NCBI GenBank assembly: GCA_004154925.1
Contig: QJNS01000065.1
Span: forward strand, 9,614-73,613
Reading direction: 5' to 3'
DNA length: 64,000 nucleotides
Origin: Monosporascus cannonballus
Taxonomy: Eukaryota; Ascomycota; Sordariomycetes; Xylariales
Shown: one piece after another, positions 1 through 9,238 of the stretch
Layout: the number at the start of each line of letters is the position of its first letter
How positions within the stretch are numbered: position 1 is the stretch's first letter
Position numbers and translations under genes: made by a program
The notes under the pieces: model-generated
What the model was told of the DNA's origin: nothing
Seen by the model: only the letters and a program-made list of their open reading frames with translations
Databases searched by the model: none

Positions 1-22
1 CCCCCCGCCCCCCCCCCCCCCA
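1..22. repeat. C homopolymer run
   Basis: Twenty-one of the first 22 bases are C, interrupted by one G at position 7. This is simple low-complexity sequence. It is not a fungal telomere repeat (TTAGGG/CCCTAA). It may be genuine or an assembly-edge artefact. Confidence 0.8.
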
Positions 23-1335
23 ATGCAAAAAGCGCTGCAGGCCGATGAGAGAATTGGGAAGAGGCATATGGAGGAACATATCTGAAGGAAGGAGTTACGT
101 CCTTGAAATCGCGGACGTAATTTACGAACATAATATTTCGAATGCATCCGTCGAGAGATAACCTAGCTTCAGGGGTAATAACCGCTGAGGCGGTAGTGCT
201 GCCAAGGACCAAATATCGATGCATGTAAAACGGAATGAGCGTTCATGTTTCAAATGCTGTTTTCGGTCTCCGAAAGCCACACGGTAATGTTTTCCCAGAG
301 CACAGGGAGGGCTGCTCTGTCCTCTCCCTGAGAAATGTCTAGACGCCCAAATCGGGGCAAGGCTGGCACCAAAAGGAAAAGAATATTTTCATAGCACTGG
401 CTCCCTGCCTGCCTGGCGAAGATGCCTATGTCTTTCTAGTGCGAGGGTAAGATAAAGATGCAGAGTCCGACGACGGCGACGACGGCACGCCCGAATGAGG
501 CGAGAGCATCGTCGGTGCCGACACGGGAACAATCCAGCGATGGCGGCGTGATATTTCCGGGCCTCGAGCCCCGGTTCCCCCGCAGCGGCAGCCGGTCCGG
601 AGCCCCCCGGTGCGCCGAGGATTCCCTGGACACCCCCCTGTACCGACTTGAAGATCCGCAACGCAAGTCAGACCGCGATAGTTAGGAGAATATTTTTGAT
701 CACAACCAACCCCTCCCCCCCTTCCCGGGAACAAGAGTCACTTAGTTCTCCCCCCTCTTCTTATGCGTTTCGCTTTTATATTTTTCTTTCTGTGTATGCT
801 CCTGTTTCAACATGTGAATCTTACGCGGGGGATGAAGCGAAGGGTTATTAAGTCGAATCTTTTTTTTCCTGAAAGAACTTTCGTATTTGGATTTTGGTAC
901 GTTTTATGAATCGGCAACAACGTGTGGATAATATCAAACCCTAGTTAGAGGCATCCAGGTTTGCAGACTTAAAGGGGCATATATTCTTAGTATCACTAAC
1001 CGCCACACCATGTCATAATTGTCAAGGTCACACCAGGTAAGGACAACGCTAGTGAAAATGGACGCTTGAGGCATCGAAACATTATACTATAAGTAAACAT
1101 GGGAAAAGGCGAGGCTATGGGTCCTACTAAGTCCCTAGAGGTTTACCGTTGCGCCTTTCGATGAATTGTCACCTCGTGAGTCATAACTCCCGCATCAGCA
1201 ACCAATAGTAAACTTCGCCAAGAACACGCTCTCCCTGCATATATATTTCCCCGGGCCTTCGAGAAACTCCTCCCATAACGGCAAGCTGAAGTAAGAACAT
1301 AATCACACGTCTTCAGGAACCCCAACACTTACAAG
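23..1335. other. Gene-free GC-balanced segment upstream of the methyltransferase
   Basis: I see no recognisable gene here. The part around 389-734 is GC-rich with overlapping short frames on both strands, none coherent. Pyrimidine-rich runs occur at 700-790. The last 200 bases before 1336 should contain the promoter of the methyltransferase, but I cannot point to a specific element. Confidence 0.5.
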
Positions 1336-2151
1336 ATGAGCTCAGCAGACCCACCATTCTCGTCAATCCGCTACCTGCCAACCAGCGAGGCCTACGACCG
1401 CTGGGCAGCCGTGTACGACACGGACGGCAACTTCCTGCAAAAGCTCGACACCATGGAGATGAAGGCGCTGTTCCCTCGCTTCATCGCCTCGCTCCCGGAA
1501 CCAGCCCGCAGGCCCCGGCGCATCGTGGACCTGGGCTGCGGCACGGGGCGCAATACCGCGCTTCTGCTCGCGGTCCCGGATACCGAGATCGTGGCTCTCG
1601 ACGCCAGCCAGGGCATGCTGGACGTCGCGAGGTCGCGGCTCCTCCCGCGCACGGGCGAGGAGGGGCCGGAGCCGGGAGAGGAGGCACGGACCGGAAAGGG
1701 CGAAGGGGCTGCCCGGCCGAACCTGCGCTTCGGGCTCCACGACATAATCGCCAACTCGTCGCCCCCGGAGGCCGCGCGCGACGCCGACGGCGTGGTCTCG
1801 ACGCTCGTCGTGGAACACGTGCCGCTGCGGGTGTTCTTCGAGCACGCCTCGGCGCTGCTGCGGCCCGGCGGCGCGCTGCTCCTGACTAACATGCACGCGG
1901 ACATGGGCGCCGTCAGCCAGGCGGGCTTCGTGGACGCGGCGACGGGGGAGAAGATCCGGCCGACGAGCTACGCGCACACCGTGGCCGACGTCGTGGCGGA
2001 GGCGGGGAGGTGGGGGCTGCGCGTGGGGGGCGGGGACGGGATCAGGGAGGTGGCGGTGGACGAGGACATGATCGACGCGTTGGGCCCTAGAAGTCGGAAG
2101 TGGGTTGGTGTCACCTGCTGGTTCGGGGGCATCTTTATAAAGGATGTCTAG
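1336..2151 (+). CDS. Class I SAM-dependent methyltransferase
   Basis: An intronless frame of 271 codons encodes a small-molecule type class I methyltransferase, predicted to transfer a methyl group from S-adenosylmethionine. Motif I (VDLGCGTGRNT, residues 64-74) is the glycine-rich SAM-binding loop. The acidic residue of motif II is D89 in ALDAS. The LRPGG turn at 175-179 precedes the next core strand. The N-terminal YDRWAAVYD segment (20-28) is typical of the UbiE/Methyltransf_11-like group. Residues about 104-128 are a Gly/Glu/Arg-rich insertion between core strands, unlike most relatives. No signal peptide or membrane segment is visible, so a cytosolic enzyme is likely. Codons are very GC-rich and show no RIP damage, so the gene is probably functional. 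The substrate cannot be deduced. It lies 52 kb from the PKS across two transposon blocks, so membership of that cluster is not supported. Confidence 0.88.
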   Translation: MSSADPPFSSIRYLPTSEAYDRWAAVYDTDGNFLQKLDTMEMKALFPRFIASLPEPARRPRRIVDLGCGTGRNTALLLAVPDTEIVALDASQGMLDVARSRLLPRTGEEGPEPGEEARTGKGEGAARPNLRFGLHDIIANSSPPEAARDADGVVSTLVVEHVPLRVFFEHASALLRPGGALLLTNMHADMGAVSQAGFVDAATGEKIRPTSYAHTVADVVAEAGRWGLRVGGGDGIREVAVDEDMIDALGPRSRKWVGVTCWFGGIFIKDV

Positions 2152-2308
2152 GGTTCCTTGCCGGTAATCGAGGGGTTCGTCTGCGGGTTACATTTTATAA
2201 AACCGTGGTGGTAAACTCGACCCTATCAACCTACTACGTGTTAACGATTGATTTCATCCTTGTCGGTCTCCGTCACACAATGTGTCGTCATAGTATGTAA
2301 TCGGAGTA

Positions 2309-4015
2309 TCAATGTGAAAAGCTTGAGCCGATGCTCGCCGGGGTTTCAGCATTGACAACTTCAAGGTCGACTTGGTCGACAGTAGAGACGTCAGTGGCTT
2401 CGGTCCACTTTGCTACCAGATCACTGATATCAAGTCGAGGCATCTCTTCTTCTTCAACATCGATGGTGTTGCCCGCCTCCTCGTCTTCACTGTCGTCTTC
2501 AGGGTCTGATGTCTCAGCAGCATCTGAAAGCCTTGTGGTGTCATCCTCAAGTTTGCGTCTCTCCTTCTTGCGAACCCATCCGAACTCTGGCTCGTTATGA
2601 TGGTGATGCCTTTTTCGGTCGTCGATTGTCATCACCGGCTTGTCCTGCCGTACTTCTCTTAGTTTCTTGGTGTGCGTCCAGAGCATATAGAAGAGAATTA
2701 GTTATCCGTCCCGCTAAAGCATTTCTGGCCTGTGAAAGCACTGACCTCATCAAGCATATGATCATGATTATGGGCTGGGAGGGTTTCAAGTGAAATAAAC
2801 ATCCGCGCCATGCGGGTATAGGTAGGACGGGGGTCCTTCATAATCGACGTAACAACCCATCCTGGCTGGACAGTGCTACTTCACGTCATGTGTAGAATGA
2901 TGTGGTCGTTAGCCTCCCTGAGATCCTACTCTCCTCGTCGGATGTCGGCCCGGTTTCCCTTACAGCGGGAAATGCCCGTCTGAGAAGCTCTTCCATGGCC
3001 TGGTAACGAATGAGTCATTGAGTTTTCGTAGGAAATTACAGAAACATACTTCACATGTCCGGGAGAGTTCGGACGCGAACTGGGAATTTTCGGCCTTGGG
3101 GTCCCTTCGGATAAACAGGCATCGCTGGAGATGGAGGGAGAAAATGGTAATCAGATGACTGGAACCGGACATTTCCAGCTGTTTTATCGCCAATCAGGTC
3201 CTTGATCGAGGACTCGAGCGCATCGCTTCGCGCAGTGCCCGATCTACGGCCCTTTTTAATTCCGTGTTTAGCGACATATGCAGGTAACAAGCCAAGCCAA
3301 GTCTCAATGTTGAACTTAGCATGGAGTGCAACTGCTGATGTCCGAAGGGAAGTTTGCGAGGAGCTCCTGAATTTTCCTCGATGATATATGCCTCCAAATC
3401 ATTACTCTATCAGCCATTCGCGAAATTGTCTCGGGTTCTGAAGGCGCTGAACGTCGACGGCTCAAGGGGCCTGAATGATTTCACTCAGGCTGCACTAAAG
3501 CTACTTCGTTGAACTTCGTCTCCCGAAGATGTCTGTGTTTCTCCTACGTCTGCTGTGATCTTCGGGGTCCCCGTAAGAGAGGGGCCCTCGCCACGTGAGT
3601 TTGTGCCTCCGCCTTTCCTCTCCATGGTCTGGGGAATGGTCTTCGCTGGAGCTATGGCATCCGCTGACAAGGGCGGAACTCCGACCTCGCGCTCCCTAGG
3701 GTCGAAGTTGCCGCTGAAAAGCTTGGAGATACTCCCGGAAACTCTGGATACCTTTTATGTGGACAGTCTATGCCAACATATATCTTATGCTGACTTACAT
3801 TCGAGCACCCCGTAGGGGAGCTTCGAAGCCTCCTCCGATTTTTCGCGGCCGCACCTCGAGGCCTGGGCGGTCTCCCTTCTCACTCCTCTGGCGCTCGGTG
3901 GTTTCCATTTGAACGGCACCCCGAGCCTTAGGCCGAGGTAATACAGGGGTCGTTCAAACTCGTCCATAGATATAGACCCTAGACTAAGAGGATGATCTTG
4001 GGCATAATTATGCAC
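2309..4015 (-). CDS. Unrecognised multi-exon gene (hypothetical, possibly decayed)
   Basis: I do not recognise the family and the gene model is uncertain. Several coherent minus-strand segments lie in line. A first exon starts at 4015 and can end at a GTAAGT donor at 3798. A middle exon at about 3340-3051 encodes a basic stretch (KHGIKKGRRSG) followed by a Pro-rich part. A 55-base candidate intron with GTGAAG and CCAG ends comes next, then a short segment starting AMEELLRR, a segment reading PRPTYTRMARMF near 2810, and a C-terminal exon at about 2660-2309. The last exon has a HHHH run (RKRHHHHNEPEFGW) followed by a strongly acidic Asp/Glu-rich tail, suggesting a nuclear or otherwise soluble regulatory protein. 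Stops between segments and the unclear junction after the first exon leave open that this is a pseudogene. Confidence 0.35.
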
Positions 4016-4528
4016 AAACTACTTTATTATACAGATGTCGTCTGGTTAGATATGATGACTGGGCTAGCTAACTAATGCTTAAACTTAATTGTTATGGGGC
4101 AACAGATAGACCCAGAAGAATGGCTGGTATAAGACAGAGAACGACCCCAATTATGCCAAGGAATTATGGAATATTGATTTACAGGGACGTCAAAATTCGT
4201 TTAAGGATGCTTGGATCTGGAAACTTAAATTGTAAAAGGTTGAGTGGCTACTGTGTCGTAAGCGCAGCCACACAATAATTACCGGGGCTGATTTGAGTTA
4301 GGTAAAGACAGCACTGGGCTTTGTTGGACGCCCGTCATCCAACCAGGCCCCTATACGAGTAAGCCACGTGGGCTGTGCAGACCTGTTCAGCCATCACAAC
4401 CATCTTTGCCTTTTCGAACGTTCGAAGTCCTCTCCTCATAATCCCGTCACGGGCCTCCAATGCTTTGATGCTTGCAGGAGTTCGCAGCTCCTATCCAGCG
4501 CCAACTCCCTTTGCCGTGGTTGCTCACT
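4016..4528. other. Intergenic, no gene seen
   Basis: Between the divergent hypothetical gene and the NLR fragment I find no coherent frame or repeat. Short frames overlap on the plus strand at 4368-4528 but only the one entering the next gene makes sense. Confidence 0.4.
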
Positions 4529-5085
4529 ATGGCTTCCAAAACTCAAGGTCTGGAAGTATCCAGCGAGCCATGGAAGGTGGCAGCCGCCCGCTTCGTTGAA
4601 GGCTTACCAAATGAGGAAAGGGCCCTTTTCCGAGAAGCTTCTCCCGAGAACATATTTTATGCGAGCAGCGCAGCGTACAAGACCTACAGTACTGAGAGCA
4701 ATCTACAAGCCGTCAGGAAGAAGCTGAAGCCGATAGTGGAAAGCATCGAGGCCTTTGGGAAGGTGCTGGACGTCTACGTCAATGCAGCACCCTTGATTCT
4801 CTGTCCGTTATGGGGAAGCATTCGAGTTGTCCTTCTTGTAAGCCCGCCTATGAATCAAAACCATCCCCCCTGAGAGTATCTCGCTTATCTATGCTTGTGC
4901 AGACGGCCCAACGATACAAGAAGTATTTTGATAAACTGGTAGAGATGTTTTCCAGCATTGGGGACGTCTTGCCACGTTTTCGCGCATATGAGATGTTATT
5001 TCTACATCATGAACACCTCCGTCATGCTCTCTGCGATGCATATTTCACTATTATCGAGTTCTGTGTCGATGCTGTGAGACCCTGA
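4529..5085 (+). pseudogene. Orphan NLR N-terminal domain (DUF7708-like)
   Basis: Two exons give a 163-residue product resembling the N-terminal domain (DUF7708-like) of fungal NACHT/ankyrin NLR proteins, which are linked to non-self recognition and programmed cell death. Exon 1 is 4529-4837. The intron 4838-4902 has GTAAGC and TGCAG ends and keeps phase. Exon 2 is 4903-5085. Visible signatures are the FVEGLPNEERALF region near the start, LKPIVESIEAFGKVLDVYVN, the PLWGSIRVVLL motif (the PLWGSIR core is characteristic) and YFDKLVEMFSSIGDVLPRF after the intron. In relatives this domain is followed by a linker, a NACHT ATPase and repeats; here a TGA ends the frame and nothing downstream up to 5.25 kb looks like NACHT. 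I therefore call it a truncated NLR. It could instead be an expressed single-domain protein, or have an unrecognised 3' intron starting at the GTGAGA near 5074. Confidence 0.72.
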
Positions 5086-5248
5086 TATCACACATAGAAG
5101 CATATAACTGAAGAAAAAGTGTATTAACAGGTTGCCTGACCTCTAGAAGGTCCTAGCTAGAAAGTGAGGGTAGCGAACTCTCCTTTTATACACGTAGATA
5201 CAACTGTAGCTGAGGAAAAGATAGGGGAGTGCATAAAGTAGCCTCGTT

Positions 5249-5860
5249 TCAGTAGGTGATCAAACTAAGCCAAGGCTTAGCTGTTTGATCGACTTCAGCT
5301 GGGTTTGACAATAGCGCTCTGTACTTCCTCTGTTGATTCCTTTCTTGGACACTCCCTGTTTCCTTTAGGGCTTCGTACCATCCTCGGAGAGTTTTGTCCT
5401 CATCGCAGGCAGTTAACTGATAGGTCTTTGAAACCGTGTTGAGTACCCAGTCGGTTATGGTCTTGACTTGTGCTCTGTGGACTCTATAATCTTTATCTAG
5501 GAACATATATGTATTCCACGCGTGAGTGTAGTCCGGCCTTCCCTTCAGCTGTCATTTCGGATAATTATATGATTTGGTTTACCGGTTCGATCGATCTCGT
5601 CCGGGTTGTGTGCCCCTACGGTGATGCTCGTGTTGCCAGAGGATTATGTGTTGTTTCGAGTGTTTGGACGTATCATTTTCTTCGGGGAGTTCTCTATTTT
5701 TGGTGGAATCGGCTTATTCGGCCATAGGATAGTCGATTCTGGATTGATGTAGTCCCAAATATCTCCCGCTCTGGACTTGTTTCTGAAGAGCTTGCTGCAT
5801 TGCTCCCAGTCTTCAGGGGGTCCTGTAGGATGCTTGGTTGTCTGATTCGTTCGTCGTCAT
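5249..5860 (-). pseudogene. Ty1/copia-type Gag relic, frameshifted
   Basis: The minus strand reads from an ATG at 5860 as a gag-like protein with several breaks. The first about 15 codons (MTTNESDNQ) run into a stop; a one-base shift restores a frame with EDWEQCSKLF and GDIWDYINPES, the layout of fungal copia Gag (a Trp-rich start followed by W-x-Y-I-D/N-P). A second shift leads to the frame ending at 5249, with YTHAWNTYMFLDKDY and AQVKTITDWVLNTV followed by WYEALKE, again the Gag spacing. No reverse transcriptase, integrase or LTR is nearby, so this is a fragment. Base composition is normal, unlike the RIP-damaged gypsy elements, so it is either too short or too isolated for RIP. Identification rests on pattern only. 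Confidence 0.55.
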
Positions 5861-6316
5861 TGTGGATTGACTAAAGGTCGTGTATCGAGTAATGCGCAGA
5901 TAGCGTAGATGCACTATGAGACTCTTAATTGTCAGATCCCACGTGTATCTAGTCAATTCGGGTTGAGTTGTCTGTATTCATTTTCGTCTTGTTCTTTTTC
6001 TTCTCTCGGAGTCTCCAGTTGGCTCATGAGCCAATTCGTCTTGGCAGCGCTAAACGGCTGTCGGTAGAACCATTCCCCTAGACCCCTATTATCTGACACC
6101 CTCCCACCCCATTATCATGTTACAGGCAGTAATAAGGATTCTCGCGGCGCTACCGAAAACGCAGCGCGTGTGCAGAGGCAAGCGGACGCGCCCGCTTAAT
6201 CTGTAGTAGGTTTTGAACGGTATATCCAAAGTATGATATCTTCCCCTGCTTCTTCTCCCATAACATACAACAATTGAAATTATGATACACGGCTGGCCGT
6301 CCGCAATGCCACAAGC
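5861..6316. other. Intergenic, no gene seen
   Basis: No coherent frame, repeat or RNA gene is apparent between the Gag relic and the 3' end of the rhodopsin-like gene. Confidence 0.4.
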
Positions 6317-7797
6317 TCACCAGCGAGCGTCCCGACCGGGAGTGATGCAGGATTTAGCAGGTTCCTCTCTTGCCTCTATGCACGTTGTGCGCAGAATTCC
6401 CTCAGTTGGCGTTGCTTTCACTGGGGAAGATTCACTCAGGCCCACTCCTCCTGACCGTATGGGCTGCAGATTCATACCTTGATCATCAACTTCGTGATAT
6501 CGATTTTGAGAAGCAAAAGAAGCGATGTTGCTCCGCCACGCTCTTTTGGACGTAGACCCCGATGACCTAATACCGGCCTTGGTAGCAAATCTGCCCCCAC
6601 ATCCATCGGCACCAAAGACTTTTGGGGCTCCAGGTAAGGAGAAGATCAGAAAGCCGCACGTCATTTCGGCCATGCACCAGAGGGCGATGGGTGCAATGGA
6701 ATAGGTCCGGTCTGGAGAGCGGTAAGCTTGGACACCGGCGTTGAGTCGAACAGCGGCGGAGGCACAGGCCCTGCATATAGATAGTCAGTCCAGTTGAAAG
6801 AGTCTCGGCCTTCGCGGATTCTGTCATGACATAGAATGATATGGGGAAGTTTAAGAGGGAGGGGAAAGGGGAGCCCGTACATGAGACCAATGGAAAAGGC
6901 CAAGGAAATGTTCAGTTTCTTTTGTATCGTCAAGTTCAGGCTCCAAATCTTCTTCTGGGGAAGAACTAGCATAAGGACGTCCGATACCAGGTTGATAGAG
7001 GAGCTGGTGGAGAAAAGGATCGACGTATCTGAGCAAGTGCCTGGGATGGACTTATCCCATATCCTCGCATGTGGGATACAGGATAATATTAGGGCTAAGA
7101 TAGCCCCTGTGTAGTACATCACGATCAGGATTAATAGTGCCCAGGTGGTCCAAAAGAAGACGTCGCGGTCCCGGGTCGGTGAAAAGATTCGCAACCATTC
7201 GAGAAGGATGGCTACTTTAATTGTCACCATGCTCGCCTCGTAGAGCAGGCTGGCAACATGAACGATCTACTCCCGCGGTCAGTTAAGCTACGCTCTTTCC
7301 AAATTGCAGAGTTGTGCTTGTGGACCACTTGCATATTGAATCTCGACTAAATCCTCCACGCGAACATGCCATTGATGAACGTAATATCCGCAAGCCTCCA
7401 TAAACCAGAAACAGACTCCGATGTACGAGTAGAAAATCGCCTGGTCATGGAAACTATTAGTGGGCATGGACGCACAAAGTTGACTGACCCGAAAGGTTGG
7501 CTATATTACCACGGATGCGACCGAGAGGTCTGTGATTGTAGTTAGAAGGCGGCTTACGACGGCTTACGGCCCAGGCTACATACAATCTTCTATCTTCGGC
7601 TTTTTTCTTGTGATTATCAGGAAGCTTCCACGAGTGAAGGCGCAAAACGCTGTGACAACAATACAGATGATCATCCCCACATAGGCCTCGGTATTTCTGT
7701 TGGGCGGGTTATCGAATTGCGGAGTCACTCCCTGGGGGGGTTCAAGCCCAGGTATGCCCGAGTCCTGGCGAGCGACGAGATTCAACACAAGAGACAT
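6317..7797 (-). CDS. Fungal rhodopsin-domain integral membrane protein
   Basis: A multi-exon gene for a seven-helix protein of the fungal rhodopsin-domain/Pth11-like group, whose members sit in the plasma membrane and are mostly of unknown ligand. The likely start is the ATG at 7797 (MSLVLNLVARQD), giving an extracellular N-terminus then helix 1 (YVGMIICIVVTAFCAFTRG). A later exon ending at 7333 carries FYSYIGVCFWFMEACGYYV. The intron 7267-7332 appears to be a GC-AG intron. The next exon is 6881-7266 with two or three helices (EASMVTIKVAILLEWLRIF and beyond). The intron 6771-6880 follows, and the last exon 6317-6770 has ACASAAVRL and IALWCMAEMTCGFLIFSLP, a hallmark of the family, then a polar cytoplasmic tail. 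Frames join in phase from 7333 to the stop. Between exon 1 and 7460 (around KPKIED / LYVAWAV) a one- or two-base frame disagreement appears, so this copy may be frameshifted. Confidence 0.75.
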
Positions 7798-8576
7798 AGT
7801 GTTTTGGGGATAACCGGGCTCTGGATTTTCACACGTGAGGAATGAAAAGAACAAAATTTTAACAAGCAAAACTAGCTACGGAAATCCAGTTTGTTAATCC
7901 TTATATCAACGGACTGTGGTAAAGGAGAGTATGCTCCGTCTAGAGGAAGGTGGTAATCTGACCTCAATTCAATAAGATAATTAAAGTACTTAGGGACACC
8001 TCCCTTGTATCAGCATACATGACCTTGGAAAAGCCGGGATGCATTTCTTTTAATAATTCAACAAGAATGGAACCCCGCTACGTCAATAACGGTTAACCCA
8101 CTGTAGCAACTCAATGGGTTCTTTCAGTACAATGGCAGTTCGTAGCGAAGTGCATTGCGTTTGGAGATGGAGGGTCGATTGTACCAGGGTCCTGGATTCC
8201 GTCGTTTTGCCCTTCTCCAGTGTTTAGTAAGCCAGTTTTGTTCATCCTTCGGGATCATATGCCCCCCCATCACGCACGTTGATGCAGTATATGGAGGACC
8301 AATCTGGCTCGATGTACCGATTTGTCCTACGGACATATGTGGGTACAAATATCACTGCAAAAAATAGGTACAGATGGATGTATATCACTATAGGCTAGCT
8401 TGATTGGTTATTGAGGTTCCATTTTTCGAAGAGCACGGGCAGAAAAGCCAATTACCGCTTACTATGAGACCTTCTGGCAGTGGGGGGGGATACGTCCCTG
8501 TACGCAGTAAGCAGTCAGCCGCCCCGCCAACCATTATGTTGCTCCAAAAAAAAGTCAGCCTTTTGTGGACCATCGG
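7798..8576. other. Gene-free stretch
   Basis: Apart from the possible promoter of the membrane protein gene immediately upstream of 7797, I see only short overlapping frames on both strands at 8120-8400 that resemble nothing known to me. A run of eight G occurs near 8482. Confidence 0.4.
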
Positions 8577-8632
8577 GTAGCCCCGGCCCCACCTGCCACA
8601 TCGAGTAGCCCCGACCCCACCTGCCACATCGA
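8577..8632. repeat. 28-bp tandem repeat, two copies
   Basis: Two adjacent 28-base units start with GTAGCCCC and end with CCACATCGA. They differ by one base (G versus A), a RIP-type transition. It is too short to call a minisatellite array and shows no CRISPR-like spacing. Confidence 0.85.
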
Positions 8633-8698
8633 GATCGGACCGGAGACAAGGGGATCTTCCAGGCTGCATTGATAGCGCTAGGTACCAGAGGACTTACC

Positions 8699-8825
8699 TT
8701 AGCTAGCTCAGGCCTCTCTTGGCTCGTTCTCTATTTTCTTCGAAGTTATTCAAGCACCACCCCACAACGCTAAAATCAACCAATCAAATCCCAAATTCTC
8801 TAACGAGCTAGAGATCTAAGCTTAT
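8699..8825. mobile_element. Short repeat with inverted ends at the AT-block border (MITE-like)
   Basis: The left end (CTCAGGCCTCT...GGCTCGTT) is an imperfect inverted match to the right end (AACGAGCTAGAGATCTAAG). The interior CTAAAATCAACCAATCAAAT recurs at about 17570 inside a similar segment, and more weakly near 27450. I read it as a short non-autonomous DNA element of the same family as 17318-17615. Composition is nearly normal, and the AT-rich zone begins directly after it. Confidence 0.45.
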
Positions 8826-9017
8826 ATTAGGCGAAAAAGGGGTCCTTCTTATAGATATACCTCTTTTAACGCGAAAATATATAATAACTTAATAACTTTA
8901 CATTTTTTATAATTATATATATATATATAATCCTTTATACTATAGCTTATTATTAATACTATTTTCGTTTTATTTAAAACTTTTGATTATATTTGAGTTT
9001 TATAAAGTTAACCATTT

Positions 9018-9223
9018 TGTAAGAATACAGCCCCTATAAGGATAAGGCTGGTAGCCGACCAGCCACCGATCAGCTACCGACTTATTTACTAATATAAATC
9101 TATTATCTGGCAGCTAGTAGGAAACGCCAAATAGAAATAATTTAATACATTTACTTTTTGGAATTTATTTTACGATTAGTCGGAAATTACCTTATTTAGC
9201 TTATAGCTATTTATTATTTTATA
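9018..9223 (+). repeat. 5' LTR of A1
   Basis: 206 bp, starting TGTAAGAATACAGCCCC; its 3' end should read TCTTACA but here reads TTTTATA through C-to-T change. It pairs with 16236-16441. Confidence 0.9.
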
Positions 9224-9238
9224 ATTTTTCCATTTGCT

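Noticed and set aside
1..22. C-rich start as a telomere
   Set aside because: It lacks the TTAGGG/CCCTAA unit; it is a homopolymer run, possibly an assembly edge.
1336..2151. The methyltransferase as a tailoring enzyme of the PKS cluster
   Set aside because: It is separated by more than 50 kb of transposon nests and non-cluster genes, so nothing in the sequence links them.
8577..8632. 28-bp direct repeat as a CRISPR array
   Set aside because: Two abutting units without spacers in a eukaryotic genome; it is an ordinary tandem duplication.
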